Assembly: GCA_013399875.1 (NCBI GenBank)
Contig: VXAZ01005577.1
Location: forward strand, 124,001 to 188,000
Length of the DNA stretch: 64,000 nucleotides
DNA from: Gymnorhina tibicen
Taxonomy: Eukaryota; Chordata; Aves; Passeriformes; Artamidae
Direction: 5' to 3'
A program made the position numbers and the translations under genes. This document shows positions 49,301 through 62,413 of this stretch, piece by piece. Every line of letters starts with the position of its first letter. Position 1 is the stretch's first letter. The notes under the pieces were generated by a model. It worked only from the letters and a program-made list of their open reading frames with translations. It did not search any database and was not told the origin of the DNA.

Positions 49301-50368
49301 TGAATGCATTGTAATTCAAATAATTTGCTTTTCCACAGCAAATTATCTGTAAGTTCCACCCACAACATAGTAGTGATGAAGCAGAACTAGAGCAAGCTTA
49401 TGGATTGATTCTTCTGTCCTTTACATTGGTGTGAAACTTATCATATGACATCAAGAGAGTTACATCAGATTTACAGTAACATAAATTAGTGTTCAACAAG
49501 CAGAAAGGTAATAAAGCTAACTGTTTTAAATACATTTCAAGTTCAGTGAAAGGTTTATTATCTCACTGATGAGCTCTATCTAGGTCCAGTTAAAAATCTG
49601 CTAGCTCCCAGAGAAATGTATGGACTGACTGCTTTGAAAACAAATCCATATTCATTGATAAGAATTTTTTGATTCGTTCTCTTTAATGCATATTTTCATA
49701 TTCACATTTTTATATAGTTTATTCTCAGGCAAATATTCACATAAGGAAATATTTGTGCTCTGTGGCTTTTTTCTTAATACAGCTAAGTGTTTAAGTTGAT
49801 TTTACAAAAATGACTGCACAATTTTTAGTATTAATCTAAAATTAATTGTTTTATATGAAAACTAAGTATATTCCCATTATTGTATTTATTCAGAAAATTA
49901 AGAAATCAGTCATGCTAAATATAATGCCTGAATTAATACAGAAAAGCTAACTGCAACTTCACTTATACCTTTCCTAATGTATGAAACCTTCATAAATGAA
50001 GGCTACTTATTTTGTTGTTACCTTTGGGGTTTTTTTTCCTGAAAACCTAATTCCACCTTTCCTTCCAAAGTAATTTAAAACCCATTTCTGTGTAAGAGTT
50101 TAAAAACATTATAAACATTTATGAACTGGTGTTCATACAGCATTCTAGTGCATAAGGCTCAGGGAATTATACTGAGCACAGTATTTTTCAAGAGCTAGTG
50201 GATTTCAGTTTTATTGTTTGATATGTCCCCATTTCTGCTGAAATTTTACAGAGTGTTGCAAAGCCAAATATAAATTGTTTTCAAAACTGCTTTTGTTTCT
50301 CTTCCAGAAATATTTAGCTCTCTCTCCCCATTTCCCGCTCCTGTCCTCTTTCTTTCAATGGCTTTTAG
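46304..50368. other. Unique AT-rich sequence
   Basis: No recognised gene or repeat was seen. 48560-48720 is a repeat-free stretch with AT-rich homeodomain-like cores (CAAATTACCTGTCAG, TTATTATAATTATC) that resembles conserved enhancers in texture. No computation supports this yet. Confidence 0.45.
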
Positions 50369-50460
50369 TGACATCCCTGCCCAGGGCAGTGGGGTTGGAA
50401 CCAGATGATCTTGAAGGTCCCTCCCAACTCAAACCATTCTATGATTGTGGGATTCTATGA
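50369..50460 (+). mobile_element. CR1 LINE, extreme 3' tail
   Basis: 'gacatccctgcccagggcag', 'ggggttggaaccagatgatc', 'aaggtccctcccaactcaaa' and the terminal 'attctatgattgtgggattctatga' run in order for the last 92 bp of CR1 on the plus strand. The tail repeat is intact and divergence appears low, so this is one of the younger copies here. It is 5'-truncated. Confidence 0.96.
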
Positions 50461-53400
50461 AATTCTTAAAAAGGATTTAGATACTTTCCTCATTAATTTC
50501 AGGCAGATATAGCTACAAGACTTATTAGGGGAAACTTAAGTGCTTATGACATTACTGTGGGGTGAAGCTTGTCTAAAAGCAATCCTCATGTGAGACCTGG
50601 ACTACATCTGCCCCTTATAAAGATTACTCCAGTTTGCAGAGGAGAGAAAGAAAGGAAAAGAAGGAAAGGAGAAAGACTGTTAGCATCTTTACCTTCCTTA
50701 CAACATCACAGGGAGAGGCCAAAGAGGGATAGTAACCCAAGTATGAACTGCTGATTGGCGATAGAGATGGAGAAAGTCACAGAAAGAGTGCTAGGGCTTC
50801 ATAGATAATGTTTATGGCTTATGCTGACAATCTATTTGTGGAAAAAAGAAATATATAAATAGTTGAAAAATAAGCCTCTTAGGGAAGGTAGAATGTAATG
50901 GCTGGTGTGGAACTGTCTTGAGCTTCCAGACAGGACTTGGAAATACTGAATTGGTCTAAACTAGGCTGGAAGTTTTGGGGTTTTTTTCTTGTTTTGTCTA
51001 GGTTTTGTTTTGAGAAATGTGTAATACTGCAAGATAAAAATCTTTAAATAAAAATTGCTAACCACTTTTTAAATCTACTCCACTTAATAAATAAAATTTA
51101 GATTAAATGTCATAGGGTAGGGTGGTTCTGCTCTTGTACCTGCTCCATTCAAATTTCCCCATGTGAGACATTATGGAGAATTTTTAATTGATATGGCTTT
51201 TCTGATTGGGAATGGATCTAATCCTTGGTGGGAGAATCAGGCTCATACTCGAGAAAGGATCTTTTCCTATTGCCAATCTACAGGAAAAGACTTCTGAAAA
51301 ATTTAAGTTCTCCAGAGACCTACTAGGATGAAAAGCAACGTCTACAAATAAGGACTATAATATTAAATGACCTCTATCTTGTTCTGGTATGCAGTCACTA
51401 TGGAAGCAAAATAAGATTATGTTTACTGGTAAGTAAAATTAGACGTGGATAAGAGCTTTTCTGATAAACTAGAGTCAATTTTTCTTTCTCTCAACATGCT
51501 AAAGAGAACTAAATTTTTTTTAACTAAAGATCCTTAGTAGAGAGTCATAGCTGCTAATTTATCGTTTTGGACTAATTATTTGGTAGACTGCAAGAGCTTT
51601 ATTTATTTTAATATTTTATAATAAATCTTACTAAAAATTCAAAGTACATGTTTTATTGGCAAAACCAAGTAACTATGAGTATTTCCTCTGCTTTGCAACT
51701 GTTGACATGCAAGAATAAATATTCTTATTTGGTTGTTCAATCAAAAAAAAGAGAAAATTACACACAGGTTTTTAAAGGCTTGAATCACCTTCACCAAGGA
51801 AACAACTGCTGCTCTTAAAGGCAGTTCCCAGGCATTTGCAATTTCCCCTCTTTCAGAGGTTACTGCTGTAGTAGTAGAGTCAGCAGAACAGAGTGTGTGT
51901 GTTTCAGCTGTTCAAGTTTAGTTCAGCAAATTAGTTTCTTTTTTGACAAGGGGACTCAGGCCAAGAGTCTGAGGTGAGAATGGGAGTTGCTTCAGGGTTA
52001 GCATATGTTGTGTTCTTCCATAAGATGATAGTTTGTTACATAGATTCAGCAATGTCTGAAACCACTGCAAAAAATCACCAATCTCGTCTGTCAAAGATCT
52101 TACATATCAGTGTTTCTATCAAAATTAGCTTGATCAGTTAAGGGTTACTTACTTTATTAGACAGAGCTGAAATAGTGTGATTCAAGGATGCTTTTCCTCT
52201 TTTCTGAGGTCAGCAGAGCTCTTTCATGTGTCAGGTATGCTCTGCTGCAAAGAAATCTGTAACTTTCTAAAAGAGTCATCTAAAAGAGCTCCTGCCTCCC
52301 CTGCTGATACTGCTGCCCAAGTTTTCCTTTACCCATATGTCCTACCTCCTGGAAATGTTATCCATCTTACCATGCTTCAGATGACAAATTCACAGAAAGA
52401 CTGTAAAAAATCATTTTATGGAGCTCTAGAAATTTTTTCAAGCGTTGTTATCAATGCCTCATCACTACTTTGCATTTCAGTATCATAAGAAAGTAATTTA
52501 CGATTGATTTGGAAAGTATGCAAACAGTATTTTGCATTTATGTGTATGCCTTCTTTAAGAATTTGGGTACATATTAATGCAGTGGCCATCTAATTCAAAC
52601 ATTTACAGTTGTTTAGCATTGCAATAAAATGGAGAAAATTAGAGCAACCCCAACAGGATCTATTCAGGGCTTAATAAAGTGTATGGCAGTATTCAGGACT
52701 TAAAAGTGGACTTTCAGTCCAGTGTAGCAGAGAGACTGAACCAGCCATTTGCACAGTGCAAAAAGCTCATAGATTTTTCCACATGGTGTGATTTTCGTGG
52801 GTCTGGAAATTGTGCTTAATTGTTTGTGTAGGCAGCTAGAGCTAAAAGGAATGCTTGTTGGTAGTAGTGATATAGGTCACTATTGGAAATTTATTAGAAT
52901 TCTTCCTGCCCAGATTGTTCACGTTTAATCATGATTTGAAAAGAGCTGCTCCTTACAGAGGAATCTGCACTGTAGCGTATTTATTTATTTTTATTCTAAA
53001 GTAATTTCACTAACATATTATTTTTAATTTATATATATTTTAAAATAAATGATTTTGTAATAAATTTGAAAACCTGTACTTGAAGTTTCATAGGTGCATA
53101 TTCAAGAACAAAAGTTAATGGGTAGAAGGTAGTCAAAATTCTTCTGCCTGTACTAAATGCATTCAGATAGTATTTCTGGGCATTTCTTACTGCAATAGAT
53201 ATCCATGTCAAAAGTGGTTAGTGAAGGTGTTTTTCCTTAAGAGAATGGTTACACTGAATAATTTTATACATGCTGAAAATATTTTAATAATTTATTTTGT
53301 TGAAAATTTTAACATAAATTCATAATTTTTCATTGTATCTGTTCCTACCTCAGGCTATCAAATGCGAGTCTTAGAAACAAGCTTATTTTTACAAATTTAA

Positions 53401-54699
53401 AAGAATATTTGATAATCATTCAGTTCCCAGTTGATTTCAGTGGGAAAAAAAGGATCAGGAGATACTCAGTAAACTTTTTTGATGTGCAACTGTATATGAT
53501 CCTTAAAGAAAACTGAATATTTAATCCATTCCTTCATCATAGAATCATAAATTACAGGCAGCTATGGGTCACTCTTAGCTTTAAATCTGATCATAGCATC
53601 CGTAACGAAGCTTTACATATGTAACAATTCCTAATCCATCTGATGTTGCCATATAACTACCCATCCCTAAGACATGATTCTTATAGTTTGTGGTGATTGG
53701 GAGTCTGTATGTACAACCTCCACTTTCTCCTGATTTACGCTTAAGCCAAGGATTTAGCAATAATTTGCCATTAAGTCTGTGAAGTCTTTGTTACTTGTTT
53801 TTGTACTCTAAAGGCAATGTTAATTTGGTATTGCAAGCACGGGGTGCTTGTATTAGGACCATTAACTTGCCGTTTGTGTAGCAACAAGTATTGGGAATGC
53901 ACTTTAATATCTTGGTTTGTGACTTGCAGCCAAATAGCAGGTGCAATAGTCATCTCAGGCTCTTCTCTCTTTACACTGAAATAAACTCCTTCTTGAATTC
54001 ACTGTAATTTCCTTCTCAGCTTGATCTTTTAGTCTCCACTTGCAAACTGCCAGTTCTGTGGCTGCGCTGCAAGGTACTAAATGTGTTTTACCAGATTAAG
54101 AAATTTGTCCTGCTTGACTCTGAACACAGTTTTTTCATAATGCAAATTTTAAGCTTTGGTACCAATCCAAAGAGCAAAATCGCTTTTATCCAAAGTTAAA
54201 CTGATATTTCCATGATGTTGAAATTTGATGATACTTTCTGGTTTATAATGCCACTGATCTTTAATTAAATTCTCCAACTTACTCTTTAACACCAACACAT
54301 TTTCTTTGTCCTATTTTTCAAACCCCTTCTTGAAGAAGATCCTAGTCTCTGAATTCTCTACTCCCCCACACTTGGTATTTGAAGGGATAGAGATGTGGTG
54401 TAGAGTTCTATCTGGATCTCAGTAAGCAAGGGTGGACAATAAATGGCTTAACAAAGTAGGTGTTTAAACAAGGTAGGATAAAAAGAGGAATATAGACAGC
54501 AATAAAATCTTACACCAGTTCAGATGCTGAGCACTGTGCATTTAGGCATCACCTCATCCATCTCCCACACTGTGCTGCACAGACTCTGTCTATGGTGAAT
54601 TGTCTTCCATTTTTGCCATTTGAGTGGTTATATACAATTTTCTTAAAGAAACCAAGTCTATTCAGCAGTGGTACTGTCAAACAGAACGGATGTTTGCAT
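50461..54699. other. Unique AT-rich sequence
   Basis: No gene was recognised. A purine-rich (GGAAA/GAAAG) stretch lies at about 50640-50680. A 103-codon plus-strand frame at 52177-52488 has no known motif. The bases at 53537-53560 (CATCATAGAATCATAAATTA) may be a last scrap of a CR1 3' end, but are too short to call. Confidence 0.5.
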
Positions 54700-55180
54700 C
54701 CAAAGAACTTCTTGCTTCACACCTTAGATAGAGGCAAGACTGCATATCATGTACTTGTGGGTACTGAGTGGGTGGGAACTGCCTGCAGGCTCCTCAGCTA
54801 CAACCAACTGGCTGAGTTTGTCCTGTGGCCAAGAGTTTGTGCAGCACCTCACAGCCTGAAGCCACACTGAACAGGTGGCCCAGCCAGCACAGGTCTGCCT
54901 GTGCTCAGGTCAGCTGCAGTGTGGATCACCAATTCCTTGAGGGACAACAGCCCCTGCCAGAACCACCTTGTTGCACTCTTTGATCCAACTTTTCTGTTCC
55001 CAAACATATTCCAAGATTCCACTAGGAAGCTGTTCAGCTAATAGAGGGTTTCCTGACAGGCTGGGATGTTACCTCTGTTGTAACACCCACCAGAAGCTGG
55101 CACAGGGAGGACCAGCAGGTCCCCTGCAGCTGCTTGTTCTGTGTGCAGGTTCCTGAAGCCTGGAGTATGAGCCGCAGGAG
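54700..55180. other. Unassigned GC-richer island
   Basis: About 480 bp of GC-rich sequence lies in AT-rich surroundings, with CTGCAGGC, GGCCCAGCCAGCACAGG and GCACAGGGAGGACCAGCAGG type words. Frames of 92 and 62 codons stay open but resemble nothing known. The texture fits an ERV internal or LTR piece, but no ends or signals were found. Confidence 0.4.
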
Positions 55181-56340
55181 AGAAGACATGGACTGGTCAA
55201 GGTCACCAGCTCCTCAGTAGAATGTCTTCTGCAAGGCTCCCAATACTGCTATTGAGAAGGAATCTCTTCTGTAGCATTTCATCCCACGCTGTACTCTCTG
55301 TTAACTAGATTTGTACTCAAAATATGGGGACTGAAGCCTTCCAGCAAGGAAAATATGTCTTTATAAGGGAATAATTACTGAAATGTCCCCAGCCATATAA
55401 AGGAAGAAACAGCAGGGTTATCTGAAAAAACAGAATTCGGCAGAGCCGGTAGAATATTGCTGTGAAATGTTTTTTTGTTGGAAAATATTACTTCAATGAA
55501 ATAAATACAGGAACATTTGCAGGAATGCGGGAATGTGTCAACTGCAGTGATATTATTCCTATGGCAGGGAAAAAAGCAAAGTGGTAAATTTGAAGCAGCC
55601 TGCTTCTACTTGTTTTGCTTGAAGTATATAGATTTCTCAGGGTTGAGAACACTTTCAAAATATTCCTTTGAATATCTAAAGATGAATCTGTAGTATTGTC
55701 AAAATTGAAGGGTAACTGTATATAAATTGCTCTTAAATTGCCATTTTAAAGTGATTTCAATTTTTCTCTGTTATGTTCTATTTTATTTAAGGACAGTTGA
55801 GCAGACAGAGATGTTGGCTAGATATGGAACTGTGTTAAGTGATGAACACCCTCAGAAGTCAGTGCTTTTGGTTAAGTTCATAAGCCTTACCCGAGACTTG
55901 CCATACTTCCCCTAGACATGTAAAGGAGAAAAATCTTAGCAGAGCAGGTTCAGAAGAACCAATCAAAACATGGTACTAAAAATTAAATTGTACTTATGGA
56001 AAGAAAATTGTAAAAAGTGTGTAACCCAGCAGGGAATAAAAGGGGAAGAAAATAGATAAGCCCAAGACCTGATGTACCAACTGAAAACCAGTAGAGATCT
56101 GCTACCATATGCCAAATTAAGAAAGAATCTCAAGAAGCTGGGAAATTATTAACTTTGGTAAGGAGCTCTAATGTTAGTGGATTGCTTGCTTCATAGGATA
56201 AATGCATGGATGTTTTAGTAATGTGATTTACATATAGAGAACCTGTAAAATCCACAAAAGTTCTGTAAAAGCCTTTGTACACTTAAAGAGAAAATAAAAG
56301 GAAATACCTGTAAAATATATGTCTTTTTATTGTCCTCTAA
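55181..56340. other. Unique AT-rich sequence
   Basis: Nothing recognisable was found. 55930-56110 is purine-rich with CAGGGAATAAAAGGGG but shows no LTR ends. Confidence 0.45.
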
Positions 56341-56345
56341 AACAA

Positions 56346-56607
56346 AGACCTTCTTAAAGTAGGCAAAGGACTGATTGAGAGGAAAGTTACTTTGAAGAGA
56401 TGTGACAAAGCTGTTAAGATGTATCGAGTTTCACAGGTGTGGAATACTGATGGAAACTTCAACCTTTACTTCAACTTTCTGTATGCCAAGGAAGGCACTG
56501 AGCAGTTGTCACAGAAAGTCAGGAGTGTGGATATTTTCAGCAGGATGACAGAGCTGACACACCAGCACAATGCTAAAAAGAATGCAGTCCCTAGCCACAA
56601 TCTGTAG
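56346..56607 (+). other. Unassigned open frame, possible exon or processed-pseudogene remnant
   Basis: A frame open from about 56346 to a TAG at 56605-56607 translates to some 86 residues. The frame has no ATG near its start; the first in-frame ATG lies inside, in the word AVKMYRVSQ. Composition is unlike the other chance frames: charged, with few low-complexity runs (KGLIERKVTLKRCDKAVKMY; NFNLYFNFLYAKEG). I do not recognise the family. The upstream bases TTTTTATTGTCCTCTAAAAC are pyrimidine-rich but do not give a clear splice acceptor, and no poly(A) tail or duplicated flanks mark a retrocopy. It may be a chance frame. Confidence 0.25.
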
Positions 56608-59600
56608 AGATTGTTAACACCAATAGTCTTAGTGCTGTTGGAGTAGTTTTTGAAATCCCTTATGGAATTGAAGCACGCATTTGAAGATTTCTGCAAAAGA
56701 AGGCTATTGTTTTTTTCATTAGTAAAAAAGAAAACTGTAGTGGATTATTAAAATATGAAAATGACATTTTGAAGGGAGTTCAGAGAAAAGTGTCAGTGAG
56801 CAGGAGGCCAGACAAAATGGATAAAAGATTAAAAGACAAAACTGTAAATGTGATCAGACACCCCTGAGAGACTCTTTGCACTTGCGTCCTTATAAAACAA
56901 TTTTACCTAAAAGCCACTGTTGCAATCACGTGTAAAGAAAAGGATTAGCGTACCCCTGATCAACGACCCTTTCAAATACTTACTTTCATATCTTGAATTC
57001 CTTTTAACCGTTTTAATTTGTCTATGGATTTTTGAAACCCAAAAAGAGCCTTTTGTATGCTTTCTCTTTTATTGATGTCTTTCAATAGGGCCTTAAGTAG
57101 AAATCATTCTGAGGACAACTCTGAGAGGTATGTCCAGCAAATAATGGTAATGTGGCAAACCTGCTTGAAGAAGAGCTGACCTTTCCCTCTTCACTCCATC
57201 AGCTACAATCTTTGAACTAATGTTTAATATTAATTTAAAGACTGGGAGTTATACATGGGTGTATAAAGCTTGTAATAAATATTTCTAGATCAAATATTGA
57301 TGCTGCATATGTAAGTACAAAAAACAGGGAGGCAAAATGGAGCTTTAAAACTCTGTCTGCACTTCTGCAGTACAAGCAGCATGGGAAAAAAATTACTTGT
57401 CAGCTTTCTAACAACCCACTAAGTAGCCCCAGCATGAGGTATCAAGGGTTTTGGAAGGAATGTACAGTCATAAAGGATTCCCAATGGAGACTCCAAGCAA
57501 TGTTTCACACCACTTAGAGCCTTGAAAAAGCCTGCATAGCATGGATGAGTTTTCTGGATTGCTGAAGGTATGTTGTCAAGTGAGAAGCCGACTAGTCTGA
57601 TTAAAAGGTATAAATGTGTCTTCAAATTTTGCTAGCTCTTATTTCCTTATGCATCTTCAGTTCCAATCAAGCTAGTACAGAACCTTTGTCACATGTATTT
57701 GGAATTTAACTTGCACCCAGGTTACATTTGAGGTAACTATTCAGAGAATATCTCTGCGGCCTTGCATTGCAAGACCCAATGTCAGACATTGCCTTTCCTA
57801 TAAATACCATAGGGTCATAAATGTTTAGTTACAGATTCTAATAATAATATTGTGCATATAATATATAAGTGTATAAAAAGTTTCATTTGTAATTTTATGG
57901 TTCCTCCTTTTTCTCAGCACAAATGAAAAACAATAACATCTTCCTTCATTTTATAGTCACTTCCCTTCTTCACTCCAGATCAGAACATTGATTTCTTTAC
58001 CAAAGTGAAGACAAAATATCTAGAAACATGAAGAACATTTAGTCCTTTCTTTTTTTTTTCCTTTTTTTAGTTTCCTTTTTTTTGATTACACATAAAAATT
58101 TTTAAGCTATCTAAAAGTATCGTGATTTTTTTAAACAGATAAAGCTTTTAGAATACCAATTCTCCACAGTAGACTTTTTAGCACTAATTGTTTGTAACAA
58201 AGTGATTTTTACTGAACTCCACCATGATTTTTATTTTAAGACCCACTCAATTCGTAAGTTATATATGTTTCTTACCTCTGAAAAATCGATGTAAACACAT
58301 CAGCTCTGGCAGGCTGTTATCAATGTTTCACAGAACATAAAATGAACCTAAAAGATAACCTTCCAAAACTCAGAGGAAAAGACATACTTTCAAATTTGCC
58401 TGTCAGTCTATCTCAAAGGAGACAAAGCTAGGAAAAATGTCTTTTAAATGTGATGGTCTCCTATGATCTGTTTCTAAAATTGTGTTTCCCATTGGATAGA
58501 TCTTTTATCAGAACAAGAGAAAGCTTTATGCTGTCTTGCCTGACAGTGAAGCACATACTTTATACAACTTGCTGCAAGGGTTATCTCATTTAAACTACTC
58601 TGTGATCAGCAACCTGTTTCTCCCATGGGGCTCTTCAAATGTGGCTAGTACCCAAACATAAGAGGGGAAAATAAAGCATTTGAAGCTACTTTTTTTGACA
58701 CTTTTCTGCATTGCTTCCATCTCTCTTATCTATCTTGTATGTGAGGATCATAATTTCAAAATCACACAGACTCTAGAAGAGGCCAGTCACTGGTTCAGCA
58801 CATTCATGTCTGTGGTATATTTTGTACATAAATCTCTTCACTGTGCATCCAAGGTGAAGTAAGAAAAAGATGCTTTGGTATTATATTATTCAGAATATTG
58901 GATACCAAAGGAAGTCAAGCTGTAAAGAATCTTTCAAACTGTGAAGGAAATAGGTCCCTGTTCTGTATCCCAGGAAGCTACCTTAGTATAATATTGAATA
59001 ATAAAAGGTTGTTTGTAATTTTAACCCATCAGAAGACAGTTGAAAATGAATTGAAAAAAACAAAAAAAACAAGATCAAGATTTTCTTTTCTTCTTAGGCC
59101 ACTTTTGGAGGAATAGATATAGCTTTTTTAATCTGGAGATGGAAGTACAAGAAAAGCGGTAGAAGGGTTTGTTGTACTTCTTGGTGGGAATAATAGGGAC
59201 AGGGTTATGCCACATTTATCTCTGTAATATTAGTGATACAGAAAGCACAGCCCTCTGATCCTTCTGAAGACTCTGATCTAGAGGTCTTACATGGTAACTT
59301 CAAAAAACTATTGGTATTTGTATTAGCAATCAAAAGTTTTCTTGGCTGCACTGAAATAAAAATTACATCCATCATCAATATGCAACAGAAATCAGAGAAT
59401 TTCTTTTGAAAGGCATGATACTTTATTGATTTCATCCTCTTTTCAGTCACAGTTTCAGTTATGGATATTTTCCCTTCTGTATGTCTTTGACTTCATGGCA
59501 CCTAGTCATCTGTGCATAGCATCAGGGAAATTTGGAGTATCTACAAGCACTCTTTTGCATTCAAGGAGAATCTCTTCCAAGACTTTGGAGGGGGAGCTGG

Positions 59601-60223
59601 TGCAGAGACTATTCTGAGTAGGAATATAGTGAGGAATGATGTGGGAAATCAATGCTTGAGAGTCAAGCTGAGTTGAATGCATTTAGGTAATGTGTCCTCA
59701 TGGAACTGAATCTGAAACTAATGTTGACAGAAATAACAAGCTTTAACCGATGATGATCAATCCTGAATAATGGCTGCATAATGAGAAGAAGTCTATGGAG
59801 TCCCAAATAATATGAGAGAATTTACAATGTTCTGAAGCATGAGAGAGTCTGAAATGAGTGAGAAATACCCATGTTTTAACATCAGCTTGAGGCTTTAATT
59901 TCAATTGACCTGCCTTTAGTGCTTTAAAGCCACCTGTACTATACATTACAGGGATGCATTGTAGGATCTTTTGGACATGTTTGGTATTCACTGCGCTTTT
60001 CAGAGTCTAGATAGAGGGTAAGGGAAGCTTTGCAGTGTTCCCGTTGATGCACTGGATAAATATCTCCACGGTTCTTGTTATTGTGAGTCTGAGATTTGCT
60101 TCTTTACCGATAAAAAAAGGACAAAAATAAATGAAAATAAGCCTAACTCAAGGGAATTCGAGAATTTTGCCAAAATGTAGCTATCTCATTGGCATCATTT
60201 TTTACAATACACAAATACGTGAA
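56608..60223. other. Unique AT-rich sequence
   Basis: No gene or repeat was recognised. T-rich runs lie at about 58050-58085. Frames are under 85 codons. Confidence 0.5.
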
Positions 60224-60273
60224 TCTCTCCTCTCCTCTCCTCTCCTCTCCTCTCCTCTCCTCTCCTCTCTCTA
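60224..60273. repeat. (TCTCC)n microsatellite
   Basis: About nine TCTCC units make a pure pyrimidine tract on the plus strand. It is a pentanucleotide repeat, probably length-polymorphic. Confidence 0.97.
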
Positions 60274-62413
60274 GTAACTTCAGTTTTCTGATAATTTTAT
60301 TTTGTATTGATGCAGCACAAAGTTATCAGATTTACGTACCCATTATCTACTAGAATTTGAAACCAGTTATGGCACGAAGTAAAATAAAGTATCAGAGTCT
60401 CAATTTTCTTCTCAGTGCTAGTGCTTCTGGCCTTCCCATGTGAGCTGTTAGTATGATGAATAAACATGCGCTGAATTGGTTCATTAGGGTGGAACTATAG
60501 ATCTCTTTTGATGTTTCCTTTATTCTTTGCAAAAGAAGCTTCATTGTTTCTATATACTTGGTTGTTACAGCTGCGATGTTGCCAAGCAAAACAAAGTGCC
60601 ATACAATAAAATGCTTCTGCATAGATAAAATGCAAAAATAGGAAGCAGAAAAGATAAACGTGATGCAAATTGAATGGTTTATCTTACTGATTGCCAGGCA
60701 TATTAAAGCGGAGGGAAATTCTTCCATAAATTGTGGAGTTACAATCACTTGTTGGAAATATGGTCTCATCAAAATTGCAGCTTAATATTTAAGGATTAAA
60801 TAGAGCTACAGTTTAATAATTGCTCTATTCTGGAACCAGATCTGGAGTATTACTACTCTGTTATGTCTGTCACTCCCCATATCATACTGTCTAAAACATT
60901 TTAGTCATTTAAGCAATGAAGTTTAACAACAAAATACCAAAAAAGAATCCTAATGTTTGGTTTAGTGCCTTATATTGGTTTGTTCATTTCACTACTATTT
61001 TTTTAATCTTTACAAACTTTTCCAAAAATTGATATTAATTAAATGATTGCTGTTGAGTGTTGGAAACAAGAACAATGTAGAATCTAGTATTTCAGGGTAT
61101 GCTAGTATCTATAGTTTCAGTTCTTTACAAATGGCACATTCAGTCTTTGATGCTATTCATCTAGGGTCAAGTCACACAGCTTGATTATAGTGTTTCAACA
61201 GGAGGTTTATTCAGATGTAGTTGGACATTGTAAAAACAAAAGCACTTTAAAAATACAGATTACAGTTTACTAAACAGCATGCAAAAATTAGCATCACTAA
61301 TAGCAATACTGAGGAAGAAGATTTCCAAAAAGTTAAGTACAATTGTAAAAAGTAAACTTAGTGTACAGCTAACAAAGTAATTTGCTATTACCTACAAGTG
61401 AAAAATCCTGAGAATCAGACTGTAAAAGCTGAAATATTACTGCTATGACTACTTAATCAGTGCACAGCTTGTGTTCCAATTAAGCATGGCATTACTGTGC
61501 AAAACTTTAAGATCATAAATAATAGTATCCCAAGAGTGTCCAATAAGCACTAAAATAACAACTGAAATAATTTCCTAACTTCTGCACTTTCTTGATAAAA
61601 TTCTTTCATTCCATGACTTAGACTTATTTCTGTTTTCCTGACTTTTTAATTTTACTTTGAACACAAGGTAATTCTTGAAACACAGGTAAGGCAGTACACT
61701 AGGGAACAGAGAATAATCTAATACTTCTTTTTAACTTGCTTTACAAAGTTGCAGTTAGAATGGAATTTATCCCTGAGCCAGAAAATCAAACATTACATAT
61801 GTGCCACTTAAGTCTCAGTCATCCTGACAAGAGTTACACGGTACATAAGTCTTACTCAGGGCTCATTTTCACTTTTAGTCTGCAGCCTTGGAAAAATTGT
61901 TTTCACTTTGCAGATTCCATGTTGTCTCATTAGCTTCAGGCTAAACAGCTAGCAGCAAGAAAAGGTCTCTATCTCTGTTTGAATGGGAGGGAATGTACTG
62001 TGAAGAGAGATATTGGCTGAAATCTTATTACATAATATGGAAACACTGTCCCTGATCAGTGACATTTTCCCTGCAAGTAGAGACAGCGTGGTTCTGCATC
62101 GGGACCCACAACACCAGGGAGTCTATGGTTTGAGTGGCATCTAGGAAGAAACCTTTCACCTTGTTTCATACACCCTGTGGCAGCTTCCTGTGCTTGTTGT
62201 GGGATTGAGCCAGAGGGAGAATACATGGTGGGCAGGGGCTGGAAGCTTAGTTTTAGGACAGAAAAATAGAAACATGAAACAGCTTTCCCACTAACCCCAC
62301 CAATGCATAACAATCAGTGCATAGTTTGAAATTCGTGTATATAATAGAGGGTTAAATGCTGTGTGCTTGTATTCTGTCCTGTACTTGCCATATTTGTTTT
62401 AGGTTTAATATGG
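60274..62413. other. Unique sequence, first part may be conserved non-coding DNA
   Basis: 60360-60830 is repeat-free, contains an octamer ATGCAAAT at 60663-60670 and many TAAT/TTAAT cores, and keeps a 126-codon minus-strand frame open without recognisable protein motifs. The mixture is more like a conserved regulatory element than a gene, but conservation was not tested. 62060-62260 is a short GC-richer patch that could not be assigned. Confidence 0.35.

Noticed and set aside
53537..53560. CR1 3' end scrap
   Set aside because: It has only about 20 bases of likeness to the terminal repeat and no following CR1 sequence.
60392..60772. 126-codon minus-strand frame as a small membrane protein
   Set aside because: Hydrophobic runs come from AT-rich codons; no signal-peptide or family pattern is convincing. 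It is kept only as part of a conservation candidate.
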